64,000 bases of DNA from contig CAJQUW010008697.1 of NCBI GenBank assembly GCA_907163375.1, positions 1-64,000 on the forward strand, read 5' to 3'. The notes below the pieces were generated by a model, which worked only from the letters and a program-made list of their open reading frames with translations, ran no database searches and was not told the DNA's origin. The stretch is from Prostheceraeus crozeri (taxonomy: Eukaryota > Platyhelminthes > Polycladida > Euryleptidae). The position numbers and the translations under genes were made by a program. How positions within the stretch are numbered: the stretch's first letter is position 1; the number at the start of each line of letters is the position of its first letter. This document shows positions 33,697 to 41,468 of this stretch, piece by piece.

Positions 33697-35247
33697 TCAC
33701 TTTGTTTTCCGAAACACTAACGTTATGAGGGATTTAGTATCTTTCACATGGATGCACTCTTGTAAACCATTGGTAATTTTGATAGCAATAGAGGGTATAG
33801 TTTGTTTGACGACGGGATGATAGAAAATAGATTCAAACATCTTCTCGACTATTCCATATGAAGCGTCTTTATCATGAATGAAATCACGTAAAATGTATTC
33901 TTTTTTCTCACCAACAGAAATAGGTAGAATCAAATCACTTTGAATGTAAAGGTGCTGTTCATGTTTATCAAGTGTCATTGGTGTTTCTATACCAATCGTA
34001 TGCGCAGCAGCAAACACAGTTTGTAGCATTGAAAAACCAAAGAGTTTTTTCAAATTTTTACTCAATTGACATTGAATGTCATCACCCAGTTTCAGAACAA
34101 CGCGTTGATTTTCAATTGAAAACGAAATGTGGTGTGTCTTTACATCATATTTACTTTTCATCACATGCTTCAACTTCTGTTGTATATAAGGATTTACTAC
34201 ATGAATGAAGCTTTCAACTGTATGATATAGACGCGGCATTATATTGATAGCAACTTTAGATTCTTCATAAGACTGGTAAATTTTCTTGATGCGATCGCCA
34301 TAGATGTCCACCCACCATTCATCATTAACTGAATCAGCTTTAGTGTGATATTCATGAGAAGCATACACCACACCGCTTCCAATAATAGGTGTATAATGTC
34401 TTACAAAATGACGCAAGGTTGGAGAGAAATAAACTGTAAGTTTGTCATTATATTTCTGAATAACCAACTTATTTTTGTCCGCCATAATTTTCTCTCCATA
34501 CTTCTTACCCACAGTCTCATTCCATCGTTTTACTAACTCAATAAGTGATAAAGGTTGAACACCACGCTTTTTCAAAATGATGCGTTCTTCGCATTCTACA
34601 ACATCTTCATCAAATATTTTAAATCTATAATGAAATTTGTTGATTCGATTTGAATAAACTTTTCTAACATTTGCAGTAGCAATTGACGTTAGATGTAGTC
34701 CATGACCAAAACCAAGATGTGGATAGAATTCACTATCCAACCTCAGCGTAAGACCTTTAGTAAAAGAATGAAAGCGGAGGAACTGTCTCCCACTCCAATG
34801 ATAGATAGTAAACTCATAAGCTTTCTGATTTTTATTCTTCATGATGGAAGTATTACCACTGTTGAATGCCTTAATAATTTTCTCATTCCCAAATGGCTCA
34901 TAAGAATCTGATTTTATCTGAATCCATTCATAGTTCCACTTTCCATCTGATGTTAAATTGTATGGGAACTGAAATGCATTATTCATCGTTATTCCATCAT
35001 GGGTGCGAGGAGTCAATATCATTTCTTCCAAATCATTCACATTCTGAATATTGCTATCATAGCAAATACTAGAAACGCCAACCTCCCATTCACCTTCTAA
35101 ATGCAGTGGGCGATTTAATTCTACTCGATAGTCTGATGGTTTATTTTTGGGAAATTTATTCATAGAAGCATTACTGGGCAAGTAGATTAGAAACGAGTCC
35201 TTATTTTCACTTTCCATATTATTCACATTGGAAAAATATATTAGCAT
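33697..35247 (-). CDS. Polinton structural-type protein A (paralogue of the next gene upstream)
   Basis: A 516-aa protein, or 506 aa from the second ATG at 35217. The conserved opening SFLIYLPSNASMNKFPKNK followed by LEGEWEVGVSSICY is a pattern I know from uncharacterised proteins of many animal Polintons. The neighbouring protein repeats it (MSFYHILLSNAA..., LNGNWEVGVTQLVY), and both end with a matching C-terminal strand (ITLVFRKTK versus ITLHFRMKS), so the two are tandem paralogues. The protein is beta-rich, with no transmembrane segment or signal peptide. It lies nine bases from the neighbour's stop. A role in the particle (vertex, spike or minor capsid) is inferred from its family distribution and location; the biochemical function is unknown. 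Confidence 0.8.
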   Translation of the reverse strand: MLIYFSNVNNMESENKDSFLIYLPSNASMNKFPKNKPSDYRVELNRPLHLEGEWEVGVSSICYDSNIQNVNDLEEMILTPRTHDGITMNNAFQFPYNLTSDGKWNYEWIQIKSDSYEPFGNEKIIKAFNSGNTSIMKNKNQKAYEFTIYHWSGRQFLRFHSFTKGLTLRLDSEFYPHLGFGHGLHLTSIATANVRKVYSNRINKFHYRFKIFDEDVVECEERIILKKRGVQPLSLIELVKRWNETVGKKYGEKIMADKNKLVIQKYNDKLTVYFSPTLRHFVRHYTPIIGSGVVYASHEYHTKADSVNDEWWVDIYGDRIKKIYQSYEESKVAINIMPRLYHTVESFIHVVNPYIQQKLKHVMKSKYDVKTHHISFSIENQRVVLKLGDDIQCQLSKNLKKLFGFSMLQTVFAAAHTIGIETPMTLDKHEQHLYIQSDLILPISVGEKKEYILRDFIHDKDASYGIVEKMFESIFYHPVVKQTIPSIAIKITNGLQECIHVKDTKSLITLVFRKTK

Positions 35248-35256
35248 ACGTTTGCA

Positions 35257-36654
35257 TTAACTCTTCATTCGGAAATGGAGTGTGATACTTGTCACAGCAT
35301 CTTTATGAAAAGGAATCAACGCACCAGCATCGTCATAAATGGCAATATCAATTTGTGGGATGTAGTTTGATTTCAGCTTTGTATAATGCACTTTCTTGAA
35401 AGTATGCTCAGATAAAATACTGCAGCTCTTTGGCTGGTATGGTATCATTGCTAGCAATGGAGCTTCAACATCTCCCACACGTACATCTTCACCAATATTG
35501 GAATATATCTGAAAATAGTTAATACGACGCGATAGCGACATGTCTGCGCTAGCTTTGGTTACAGTACCACTTTTAAAGATATTTTGGTCAAAACCCAAAA
35601 TGTCCATTAGAGTTTTATCCATAATTAGTTCAATACCTTTTCCACTTATAGTGAGAGACAAAGTACCTTCTTTTTCAGAAAATGAAATATGTTGCTCATT
35701 AATCACTTCATTTAAATAATCTACAACCAATTTAACCGAAGTAATAATGCGAGGCATCAACACTCTTGTTTCATGTAAGAAACCACCAAAAGGCTCTACA
35801 CACTTTCTGTATAAAGATACGGCCCATTCTGTATCAAATTGATTTGACCTTTCACATGGTAAATGTTGCATATCAGATTTTCCATGAACAGCTGCAGAAC
35901 GATGTCGTAAGAACTGATGAAAATCTTTTGAACAAACTAATACTAGATCATCATCATTTAATTTGCTTATTGCAATATGATTAGATGATTTGATATAAGT
36001 CAATGTTGCCACTTGTTTACCATCAACTCGAAGGAGATAATTAAATTTCTTCAATAATGTTTCAGGAGTCATGTTTGTCTTTCTTGGTTTAATCACAATC
36101 TTCTTCACCAACGTCTTCTCATTTCTTGGAATAAGATCTACATAATAAGCTTCCTCTCGATATATTAACTGTTTATGACCACTTATGTGGTAATTAACGT
36201 TAAAATTATCATAGCTTGTTAAGGCGCTAGCGAGGTAGCCTAAATCATTTCTTAAACTTGGACTTAAACCAACAATCCAATCTTTCTCAACTACATGATG
36301 TACATAATTATAATCATCATTGTGCGGAGTAAATTGGACAATATGTTTACACGCTTTATTCAAGAAATCATATATAAACTTTTTACATGATAAGAGATCT
36401 TTCTTTGGCCACTGTGGAATGTATACTCGGCACCCCTTTTCACATTGATAAGCAGCTGTACGCCTCATATTAATAGTCATCACCTCATGATCAAAAGTAT
36501 AGACACAGTTGCTATAAACAAGTTGAGTGACACCCACTTCCCAATTTCCATTTAGCTGTTGTGCATGATCAATGGGAGTAGAAAAGAGTGCGGCTCGATT
36601 GCTAGTAAATCTCTTTGTAGCCGCATTGCTAAGCAAAATATGATAAAACGACAT
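35257..36654 (-). CDS. Polinton structural-type protein B (paralogue of protein A)
   Basis: A 465-aa protein from ATG 36654; the frame is open a little further upstream but only through a TTG. The N-terminus MSFYHILLSNAATKRFTSNR and the LNGNWEVGVTQLVY block align with protein A. The C-terminal region (KVHYTKLKSNYIPQIDIAIY, then LIPFHKDAVTSITLHF) also aligns. It is beta-rich and soluble in appearance. Its start lies only 35 bases from the divergent start of the 36690 gene, so the promoters must overlap transcribed sequence. Family members are found next to capsid genes in other Polintons, which suggests a structural role. Confidence 0.8.
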   Translation of the reverse strand: MSFYHILLSNAATKRFTSNRAALFSTPIDHAQQLNGNWEVGVTQLVYSNCVYTFDHEVMTINMRRTAAYQCEKGCRVYIPQWPKKDLLSCKKFIYDFLNKACKHIVQFTPHNDDYNYVHHVVEKDWIVGLSPSLRNDLGYLASALTSYDNFNVNYHISGHKQLIYREEAYYVDLIPRNEKTLVKKIVIKPRKTNMTPETLLKKFNYLLRVDGKQVATLTYIKSSNHIAISKLNDDDLVLVCSKDFHQFLRHRSAAVHGKSDMQHLPCERSNQFDTEWAVSLYRKCVEPFGGFLHETRVLMPRIITSVKLVVDYLNEVINEQHISFSEKEGTLSLTISGKGIELIMDKTLMDILGFDQNIFKSGTVTKASADMSLSRRINYFQIYSNIGEDVRVGDVEAPLLAMIPYQPKSCSILSEHTFKKVHYTKLKSNYIPQIDIAIYDDAGALIPFHKDAVTSITLHFRMKS

Positions 36655-36689
36655 TTTTATATTGCTAATCTGCAACTTTGCATAACATC

Positions 36690-37046
36690 ATGAAGACTTG
36701 GATTTTGGACTCTCTACAATATATCAGAGTTGATCGTGATGGAAACGTACATTTCAAAAATTCTCATGGTCATACATCAAGAGGTATTACATTAACATGG
36801 CGACAATTTGTCAACCTCAATGATATCATGAGGGATTTGGAATATTTTGAAACATTAAGATTCATCTCCTTGGGTGATCAAGTTTGGCTTCAACATTACA
36901 GAAATGAAATTCAAATCTACCATTCTCATTCCGCAAACTGTTTCTCATTTCGCAAATACAATTGGGAGAAGTATAGAAGATACATACATCGCTCCATCAT
37001 GACATTTATTCGTCGTGAGTTCATCGCCCTACTATGCAAATCTTAA
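36690..37046 (+). CDS. Small basic protein, possible PC4-like DNA-binding fold (copy 1)
   Basis: A 118-aa protein from ATG 36690. The opening WILDSLQYIRVDRDGNVHF leads into GHTSRGITLTWRQFVNLNDI, a strand-turn-strand-helix pattern reminiscent of the PC4/p15 coactivator single-strand DNA-binding domain. A second similar half follows (EIQIYHSHSANCFSFRKYNW, then a Lys/Arg-rich helix). The next gene repeats the same plan at about 40% similarity by eye. It is rightward, unlike its left and right neighbours, and belongs to a three-gene island with the TBP-like gene. The PC4 comparison is by eye and tentative; structure prediction would settle it. Confidence 0.65.
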   Translation: MKTWILDSLQYIRVDRDGNVHFKNSHGHTSRGITLTWRQFVNLNDIMRDLEYFETLRFISLGDQVWLQHYRNEIQIYHSHSANCFSFRKYNWEKYRRYIHRSIMTFIRREFIALLCKS

Positions 37047-37068
37047 TCAGACATGACTACCACACATC

Positions 37069-37719
37069 ATGAGTTGGAAATTAGATTCCCTACAACGTAT
37101 TGAAACGGATCATGATCGAAACGTCTATTTCAAAGATTCAACTGGAAATGTGAGAAGAGAGTTTGCTTTATCTTATCGTCATTTTCAATCTCTACATCAT
37201 ATCATGAAGGACTTGAAATACTTCTATATGAAAAGACATTCACGTATTGGAAATCGCATCTGGCTGCGCGTCAACAATCGGCGAATTCAACTCTATCATT
37301 CCCAACTGCATACTAACTTCACATTTCATCAAGGTAGTTGGGAAAAGTATAAAAGGAAGGTACATCGCTCAATTTACTCATTCTTTCATCATGAAGCGCC
37401 ATCGCTACACCATCGTCAACATTCTCCGTCGCTTCAGACTCTACACCAAAATCGATCTCAGAACATTACACCAACAGCTTCCAAACAGCAAGTATTACCC
37501 GGGCCGTCCTCAAATGTTAGTGGTGAAGATGAACAATTCACGGAATCTTCAACTCTTCCCAAATGGGACTGTACAGATTCTCGGCGCCCTTTCTCATTCA
37601 TCGGCGCAGTCAATGCGCTTAGAGCTACAAAGACTACTACGTCGGATATGGAAGAGGGAGAGGTGTGTGATGTCGAATCTGACTGTGGACAATATGGTGA
37701 TCTCTACTCAATTGAGTGA
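37069..37719 (+). CDS. Small basic protein, possible PC4-like fold (copy 2) with extended C-terminus
   Basis: From ATG 37069 the first 105 residues are a paralogue of the preceding gene: MSWKLDSLQRIETDHDRNVY, REFALSYRHFQSLHHIMKDL, then a second half ending SWEKYKRKVHRSIYSFFHHE. After that the frame stays open for a further 110 residues of low-complexity sequence (Ser/Gln/His-rich, later TTTSDMEEGEVCDVE) that overlaps the TBP-like frame from 37391. Either this is a true overlapping extension with an acidic tail, or the overlap is open by chance. The gene starts 22 bases after the previous stop. Confidence 0.6.
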   Translation: MSWKLDSLQRIETDHDRNVYFKDSTGNVRREFALSYRHFQSLHHIMKDLKYFYMKRHSRIGNRIWLRVNNRRIQLYHSQLHTNFTFHQGSWEKYKRKVHRSIYSFFHHEAPSLHHRQHSPSLQTLHQNRSQNITPTASKQQVLPGPSSNVSGEDEQFTESSTLPKWDCTDSRRPFSFIGAVNALRATKTTTSDMEEGEVCDVESDCGQYGDLYSIE

Positions 37720-37936
37720 CAGTCTATCATTTTTGAAGATTCGTACCAGCAGTTACAGTTTGTGTTATGAACCCGAACTTTTTCCTGCAGCTCTCATTAG
37801 TTGTTGGTTGCCTGTGCATGTGGCAATCTTTCATAATAGTAAAGTGATCATTACTGGACTAAAATCTCATGTACAAGCAAATATGATCCTAGACTATCTC
37901 ATTGAGTATGTACGTACCCAGCGGATTGTAAAATAA
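37391..37936 (+). CDS. TATA-binding protein (TBP)-like core protein encoded by the Polinton
   Basis: A 181-aa protein, the size of a eukaryotic TBP core, with two direct repeats (about residues 7-88 and 96-176). Repeat 1 opens TIVNILRRFRLYTKIDL; repeat 2 contains LTVDNMVIS, CYEPELFP and HNSKVIITGLK, close to TBP's own SYEPELFP and GKVVLTGAK. By alignment from general knowledge of the TBP fold, both DNA-contacting Asn are kept (N10, N101), as are three of the four intercalating Phe (F56, F131, F147); the fourth is Pro (P40). Start ATG 37391 was chosen because the conserved fold begins within ten residues; upstream in-frame codons belong to the overlapping gene. It would bind TATA promoters, plausibly those of this element. 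TBP is not part of the usual Polinton gene set. Confidence 0.85.
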   Translation: MKRHRYTIVNILRRFRLYTKIDLRTLHQQLPNSKYYPGRPQMLVVKMNNSRNLQLFPNGTVQILGALSHSSAQSMRLELQRLLRRIWKRERCVMSNLTVDNMVISTQLSDSLSFLKIRTSSYSLCYEPELFPAALISCWLPVHVAIFHNSKVIITGLKSHVQANMILDYLIEYVRTQRIVK

Positions 37937-37962
37937 AAAACAATTTTTCCAACATGATGTTT

Positions 37963-38424
37963 TTATTTCAAATCATGATAGAACTTACAAATCATTTTTT
38001 CATTAGAGGATGGATTACATGAAAAGTTTTGAATAACAGATGCAAATCGAGATACATGTAAACGTTTTAAGATGAAGTACAGTACAAAAGCACCACACGT
38101 TGATGAAAGTGGATGTTGTAGTATGCGTTCATTTCGCTGATATTGACGCGTATGTTTTCTCAACCACTGCTGTGTTGGTATATTTGGAGGTTGAGCAAGA
38201 GAGTCAAATAGTTCACCACGTCGGTCTTCTCCAATAAAGATCGCTTTCCAATGCTCACCGCCTAAATTCTGAGAATGAGTGTTTAGCACAATAAAGATGG
38301 GATAGTGATTTACTGCAGGTGGTAAGGTATCGAGTGAATAGACATTATCGAAAGCTTTCAACGTCGCTTCGTCTGCATTACGCTGCACTTTAGTCTTAAT
38401 ATCGTCAGCAGTCAACCAACTCAT
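37963..38424 (-). CDS. Adenain-like cysteine protease (Polinton PRO)
   Basis: A 153-aa protein of the adenovirus endopeptidase/Ulp1-related family, which matures capsid precursors. The catalytic layout is visible: His58 in GGEHWKAIFI, Asp74 in GELFDSLAQPP, Gln103 in NERILQHPLSS and Cys110 in STCGAFVLYF. The order and spacing match adenain. The start codon overlaps the capsid gene's stop by one base (TAATG), so the two are read in tandem from the same strand. Length is normal, slightly shorter than adenain. Confidence 0.92.
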   Translation of the reverse strand: MSWLTADDIKTKVQRNADEATLKAFDNVYSLDTLPPAVNHYPIFIVLNTHSQNLGGEHWKAIFIGEDRRGELFDSLAQPPNIPTQQWLRKHTRQYQRNERILQHPLSSTCGAFVLYFILKRLHVSRFASVIQNFSCNPSSNEKMICKFYHDLK

Positions 38425-39701
38425 TAACGATTATACTGAAGAATCACGTCACGATACTTTGTAATTTCAATATTTGAATCGAAGACTGCATAAATTAATA
38501 CATTGATCGTCTCAGGTAGTGTTCTTTTGAACGTCAAATCCAAACGAATATTATGAGGCACGTTCGCTTGACGATAGGGTGCACTAATATCGCTGTCAGC
38601 AGTCAAATCAAATGCATAAATAGTATATCCACTCTTAAACTCTTTCATAGTCAGTCCGTTGGTATCATCCGTATTGTAAAAGCCAAAGACATCCATAAAA
38701 TCAACATAACTGCGCATAAATTGATCCGAAGCAAAATCTGGTTTGTAGGGTGGACCAGGATGACTCACACCATTTACACGTAAAGCAATTTCACTTAACT
38801 GATTGTGTTTAAAATTGAAAGGATTCTTCTTTATATTACCATTAAATGCATCATTTTCAACCATTGCCACCATGAGGAGCTTCGGCGCTTCCGATGGAAA
38901 GAGGCCATCTTTCATGAAACTCTTTTGATCTTTCGGAATTGTAAAGGTGAGAAGCTTTGTATGCTGAACGGGGTAAATGGCATTTTGGCGGTTAAGACCT
39001 TCAGCATGCCCTCTAATGACACTTGGATTCGGTACTACTCGACGAATGTAAAGTGCAATATCTTCCACATGAATTCTAAAATTGTCAACTTTAGCAAATG
39101 CATTCAGCGCAAATTCAGGCTTATTCAATGTCAGCTTGAGTCGCATGCTGGTATTACACAGTAAAAACTTTGACTGTCTAAAGAAGTCTAAATTCAGCGG
39201 ACCATATAGCTGACATACTCTACTATCTTTAATCATAGCAGATCGCTTTACAAAGCCACTGTTTGTTTCAACATCAAATTTTCCTGCTTCATCTCTGTAC
39301 CATCCCATGGCTTCCATATGACTTTTTTGTGCTGCTGGATGAAACTGTGATACATGATTGAAATATGATTTATAGGGATAATCGCTTTGACCACCTTCCA
39401 CCTGCTGCTCTCCAATCGTTAGAGAAACATCACGAAGTAATGTAGTCAATGGTAAATTGTTCAGTCCAACTTTATGTGCATCGTCAATAGCAGTTCCATC
39501 TGCTTGCTGAATTCTAAACCTCAAATCAAGCATCGCATAACTCAAATCTATGTAGTCATCACTACCACCAGGAATAACAAATTCAATGGGGCCAGCATTC
39601 TCAGCTGTTCGAGGATGATAATCTACAATACTTGAACTAAGAATATCTGTCTGTATGGCTTGTTGATCGAACAAACAAAAACCGGAAGTTTTACACTCCA
39701 T
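38424..39701 (-). CDS. Polinton capsid protein (candidate major capsid, F54H12.2-like family)
   Basis: A 425-aa protein of the family often labelled uncharacterised protein F54H12.2-like in animal genomes. Seen here: VDYHPRTAENAGPIEFVIPG, then DLSYAMLDLRFRI, GGQSDYPYKSYFN, YRDEAGKFDVETNSGF, and the C-terminal NTDDTNGL...GYTIYAFDL and ETINVLIYAVFDSNIEITKYRDV. The beta-rich, Cys-poor composition fits a jelly-roll capsid protein. Polintons encode a double-jelly-roll major capsid protein and a single-jelly-roll penton; I favour major capsid from conservation and abundance of the family, but cannot exclude the penton role. It sits directly between a basic core-type protein and the protease, an adenovirus-like order. 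Confidence 0.82.
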   Translation of the reverse strand: MECKTSGFCLFDQQAIQTDILSSSIVDYHPRTAENAGPIEFVIPGGSDDYIDLSYAMLDLRFRIQQADGTAIDDAHKVGLNNLPLTTLLRDVSLTIGEQQVEGGQSDYPYKSYFNHVSQFHPAAQKSHMEAMGWYRDEAGKFDVETNSGFVKRSAMIKDSRVCQLYGPLNLDFFRQSKFLLCNTSMRLKLTLNKPEFALNAFAKVDNFRIHVEDIALYIRRVVPNPSVIRGHAEGLNRQNAIYPVQHTKLLTFTIPKDQKSFMKDGLFPSEAPKLLMVAMVENDAFNGNIKKNPFNFKHNQLSEIALRVNGVSHPGPPYKPDFASDQFMRSYVDFMDVFGFYNTDDTNGLTMKEFKSGYTIYAFDLTADSDISAPYRQANVPHNIRLDLTFKRTLPETINVLIYAVFDSNIEITKYRDVILQYNR

Positions 39702-39703
39702 GA

Positions 39704-40159
39704 TTAGAAGTTATAGCAGCGTCGTCGTTTAGCGCCTGATGAATGATTAGAGCCTCTGCGACGTTTGCGTGAATGCCTTTTGACTGAAGATCGCACCTTA
39801 CCAGCTCCGCGATGTTTCCTCCTTCCTTTATTCATTCGTTTAGGTGATTTCTTTCCTTGAGTAACACCAGCAATGGTCTGCTTCAATGTTTTTAAACCGC
39901 GTTCCTTCCCACGATTCAACAAACTGCTCTTAAAACTTCTACCTCTGGAAAGATCACTAGCAACATCACCAGCAAAGCCAACGGCATTACTTAAAACATT
40001 TCGTTTTAAAGATCTACCGACATTGGATATGAGAGGTGCTACAACAGATTTCAGTGCACCAAGTATGCTTCCTCCACGTTGGCGGCGAGCACCGATGTAA
40101 ATTTGTCCTCCGCCACTTACATAGGAGGGTCGTGAATAAAATGAGGCAGTTGGATTCAT
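39704..40159 (-). CDS. Basic Gly/Arg-rich core or minor capsid protein (adenovirus pVI/pX-like)
   Basis: A 151-aa protein with an N-terminal Gly-rich stretch (YVSGGGQIYIGARRQRGGS), an amphipathic segment ILGALKSVVAPLISNVGRSL, and a strongly basic C-terminus (SVKRHSRKRRRGSNHSSG, then AKRRRCYNF). Conserved Polinton proteins of this make-up precede the capsid gene in many elements and are compared with adenovirus pVI and core protein X: membrane-active helix plus DNA-condensing tail. GG motifs near residues 18 and 30 could be protease sites. It is three bases from the capsid start. Family resemblance is by layout, not sequence identity. Confidence 0.75.
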   Translation of the reverse strand: MNPTASFYSRPSYVSGGGQIYIGARRQRGGSILGALKSVVAPLISNVGRSLKRNVLSNAVGFAGDVASDLSRGRSFKSSLLNRGKERGLKTLKQTIAGVTQGKKSPKRMNKGRRKHRGAGKVRSSVKRHSRKRRRGSNHSSGAKRRRCYNF

Positions 40160-40200
40160 AGCTCAAACCCTAAACATTGTTAGTTACAACTTTGCATGAA

Positions 40201-41289
40201 TCACTGTCGATCACTTAGATGAAAGATGTCGGCACGACGCATCCAAGAGTTCATACTTGAAGGATAACCAGTCCATTTAACAAGACACCATTCTTCACCT
40301 TGCCGTTTTTTACATCGAATGATTTTCTCTACCAAATATGTTTCACTTTCAGTGACTACCTCAATCTCATCGCGGTAAAAGCTACCCTCAATTTCTTCAT
40401 TATCGTAATCTTTCAACTTGTAGGTGGTCGGAGAGTCTTTTTGATTAATCCTTGATACTGTAAATACCTCCTCTGTCCAATTCGGAAGGTACCCTTTAGC
40501 AAAAACACTTTTCACTTTTGAGATACGAACTTTATCGCCAATTTTCACATCACTTTTCACATGAGTGCGTTTACGTTGAAATGATTCGCGCACTTTATCT
40601 ACATTGTCAGCATTTACATCTACTGGTCTGAGTCCAATAGAACGATGGATAGAGTGATTGTAGGCATGGAGTGTATCTTGTAGAACCTTTGTCCAATTTT
40701 GTGTCAAGTTGGCAGTAAAATGTCGCCACAAGCGATTTTTTAATGTGCGATTAAAACGTTCAACGAGTGCAGCTTTATAAGCGCTCTTTACACTAAACAA
40801 CTCAATGTCATGCCTCTCAAATAATCTTGTCACATGCTGATTTTCAAACTCTTTTCCTTGATCACTCTGAATTCTTTTTGGAATGCGACCTTCTCGAAAA
40901 ATTGTTTGGAATGCTTTTGCTACTCCTTTCCCTTCTTTAGTTTTTAAAGGTTGAGCCCACGCATAACGCGAGAAAATATCAATGACGGTTAAAATAAAAT
41001 TATTGCCCGAGTTATGTTTTGAAATGGAGGCAACATCGCACAAATCTGCTTGCCACTGTTCATCGATGTCATGAACAATATAATGGCGGGTGCGGTACTT
41101 CTTTTTCGCTTGTTTGTGGAGTGTATAGGTAGCCTGACCCTTTAACCATCGTTTCACTTGTGATTGTGGAAGACCACTCGCTTTTGATAATTTCTTGATA
41201 GATGCAAATCCTGCCGGATGTTTTACATCATAATAGATTGACTTCAAACGTTCAGTCGATGACGGCTGACTCTTTTTCCTCCTTCTCAT
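40201..41289 (-). CDS. Retrovirus-type integrase with C-terminal chromodomain (Polinton INT)
   Basis: Joins element ends to target DNA with 6-bp staggered cuts, matching the duplication seen here. The conserved N-terminal region YYDVKHPAGFASIKKLSK and a helix-turn-helix-like stretch precede the rve catalytic core: Asp in QWQADLCD, Asp in IQSDQGKEF, Glu in AALVERFNRTLK (33 residues between the last two). The C-terminus carries VEKIIRCKKRQGEEWCLVKW and TGYPSSMNSW, a chromodomain that may steer insertion to modified histones. The frame opens at ATG 41421, but residues 1-44 there are low complexity and overlap a Cys-rich gene in another frame. I prefer ATG 41289 (362 aa), right before the conserved region. 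Confidence 0.95.
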   Translation of the reverse strand: MRRRKKSQPSSTERLKSIYYDVKHPAGFASIKKLSKASGLPQSQVKRWLKGQATYTLHKQAKKKYRTRHYIVHDIDEQWQADLCDVASISKHNSGNNFILTVIDIFSRYAWAQPLKTKEGKGVAKAFQTIFREGRIPKRIQSDQGKEFENQHVTRLFERHDIELFSVKSAYKAALVERFNRTLKNRLWRHFTANLTQNWTKVLQDTLHAYNHSIHRSIGLRPVDVNADNVDKVRESFQRKRTHVKSDVKIGDKVRISKVKSVFAKGYLPNWTEEVFTVSRINQKDSPTTYKLKDYDNEEIEGSFYRDEIEVVTESETYLVEKIIRCKKRQGEEWCLVKWTGYPSSMNSWMRRADIFHLSDRQ

Positions 41290-41467
41290 CTTTTTGTTTT
41301 CTTGCCTTTCTACATTTACAACAACTGCAGCATTTAGCTTTAGCGGTTTTGCGATCGTGTTCACATTGCTTAGGGGTTTCATTATGAGAGCTGGCGCAGC
41401 AAGTGCAAGTGACAACGACATTCACCTCTGGCGGCTCATTACATGGCAAGCAACACATCTGCTTCAT
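41252..41467 (-). CDS. Cys-rich small protein (metal-binding type), overlaps integrase start
   Basis: A 71-aa frame from ATG 41467, one base after the previous gene's stop. It has twelve Cys, mostly in pairs: MKQMCCLPCNEPPEVN, TCTCCASSHNE, AKCCSCCKCRKARKQ. The tail is charged (KDEKEEKES). The Cys spacing suggests zinc or other metal binding, and the position in the tight gene array supports a real gene. It overlaps the first 38 bases of the integrase as annotated here (and more if the integrase used ATG 41421). Function unknown. Confidence 0.6.
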   Translation of the reverse strand: MKQMCCLPCNEPPEVNVVVTCTCCASSHNETPKQCEHDRKTAKAKCCSCCKCRKARKQKDEKEEKESAVID

Positions 41468-41468
41468 A

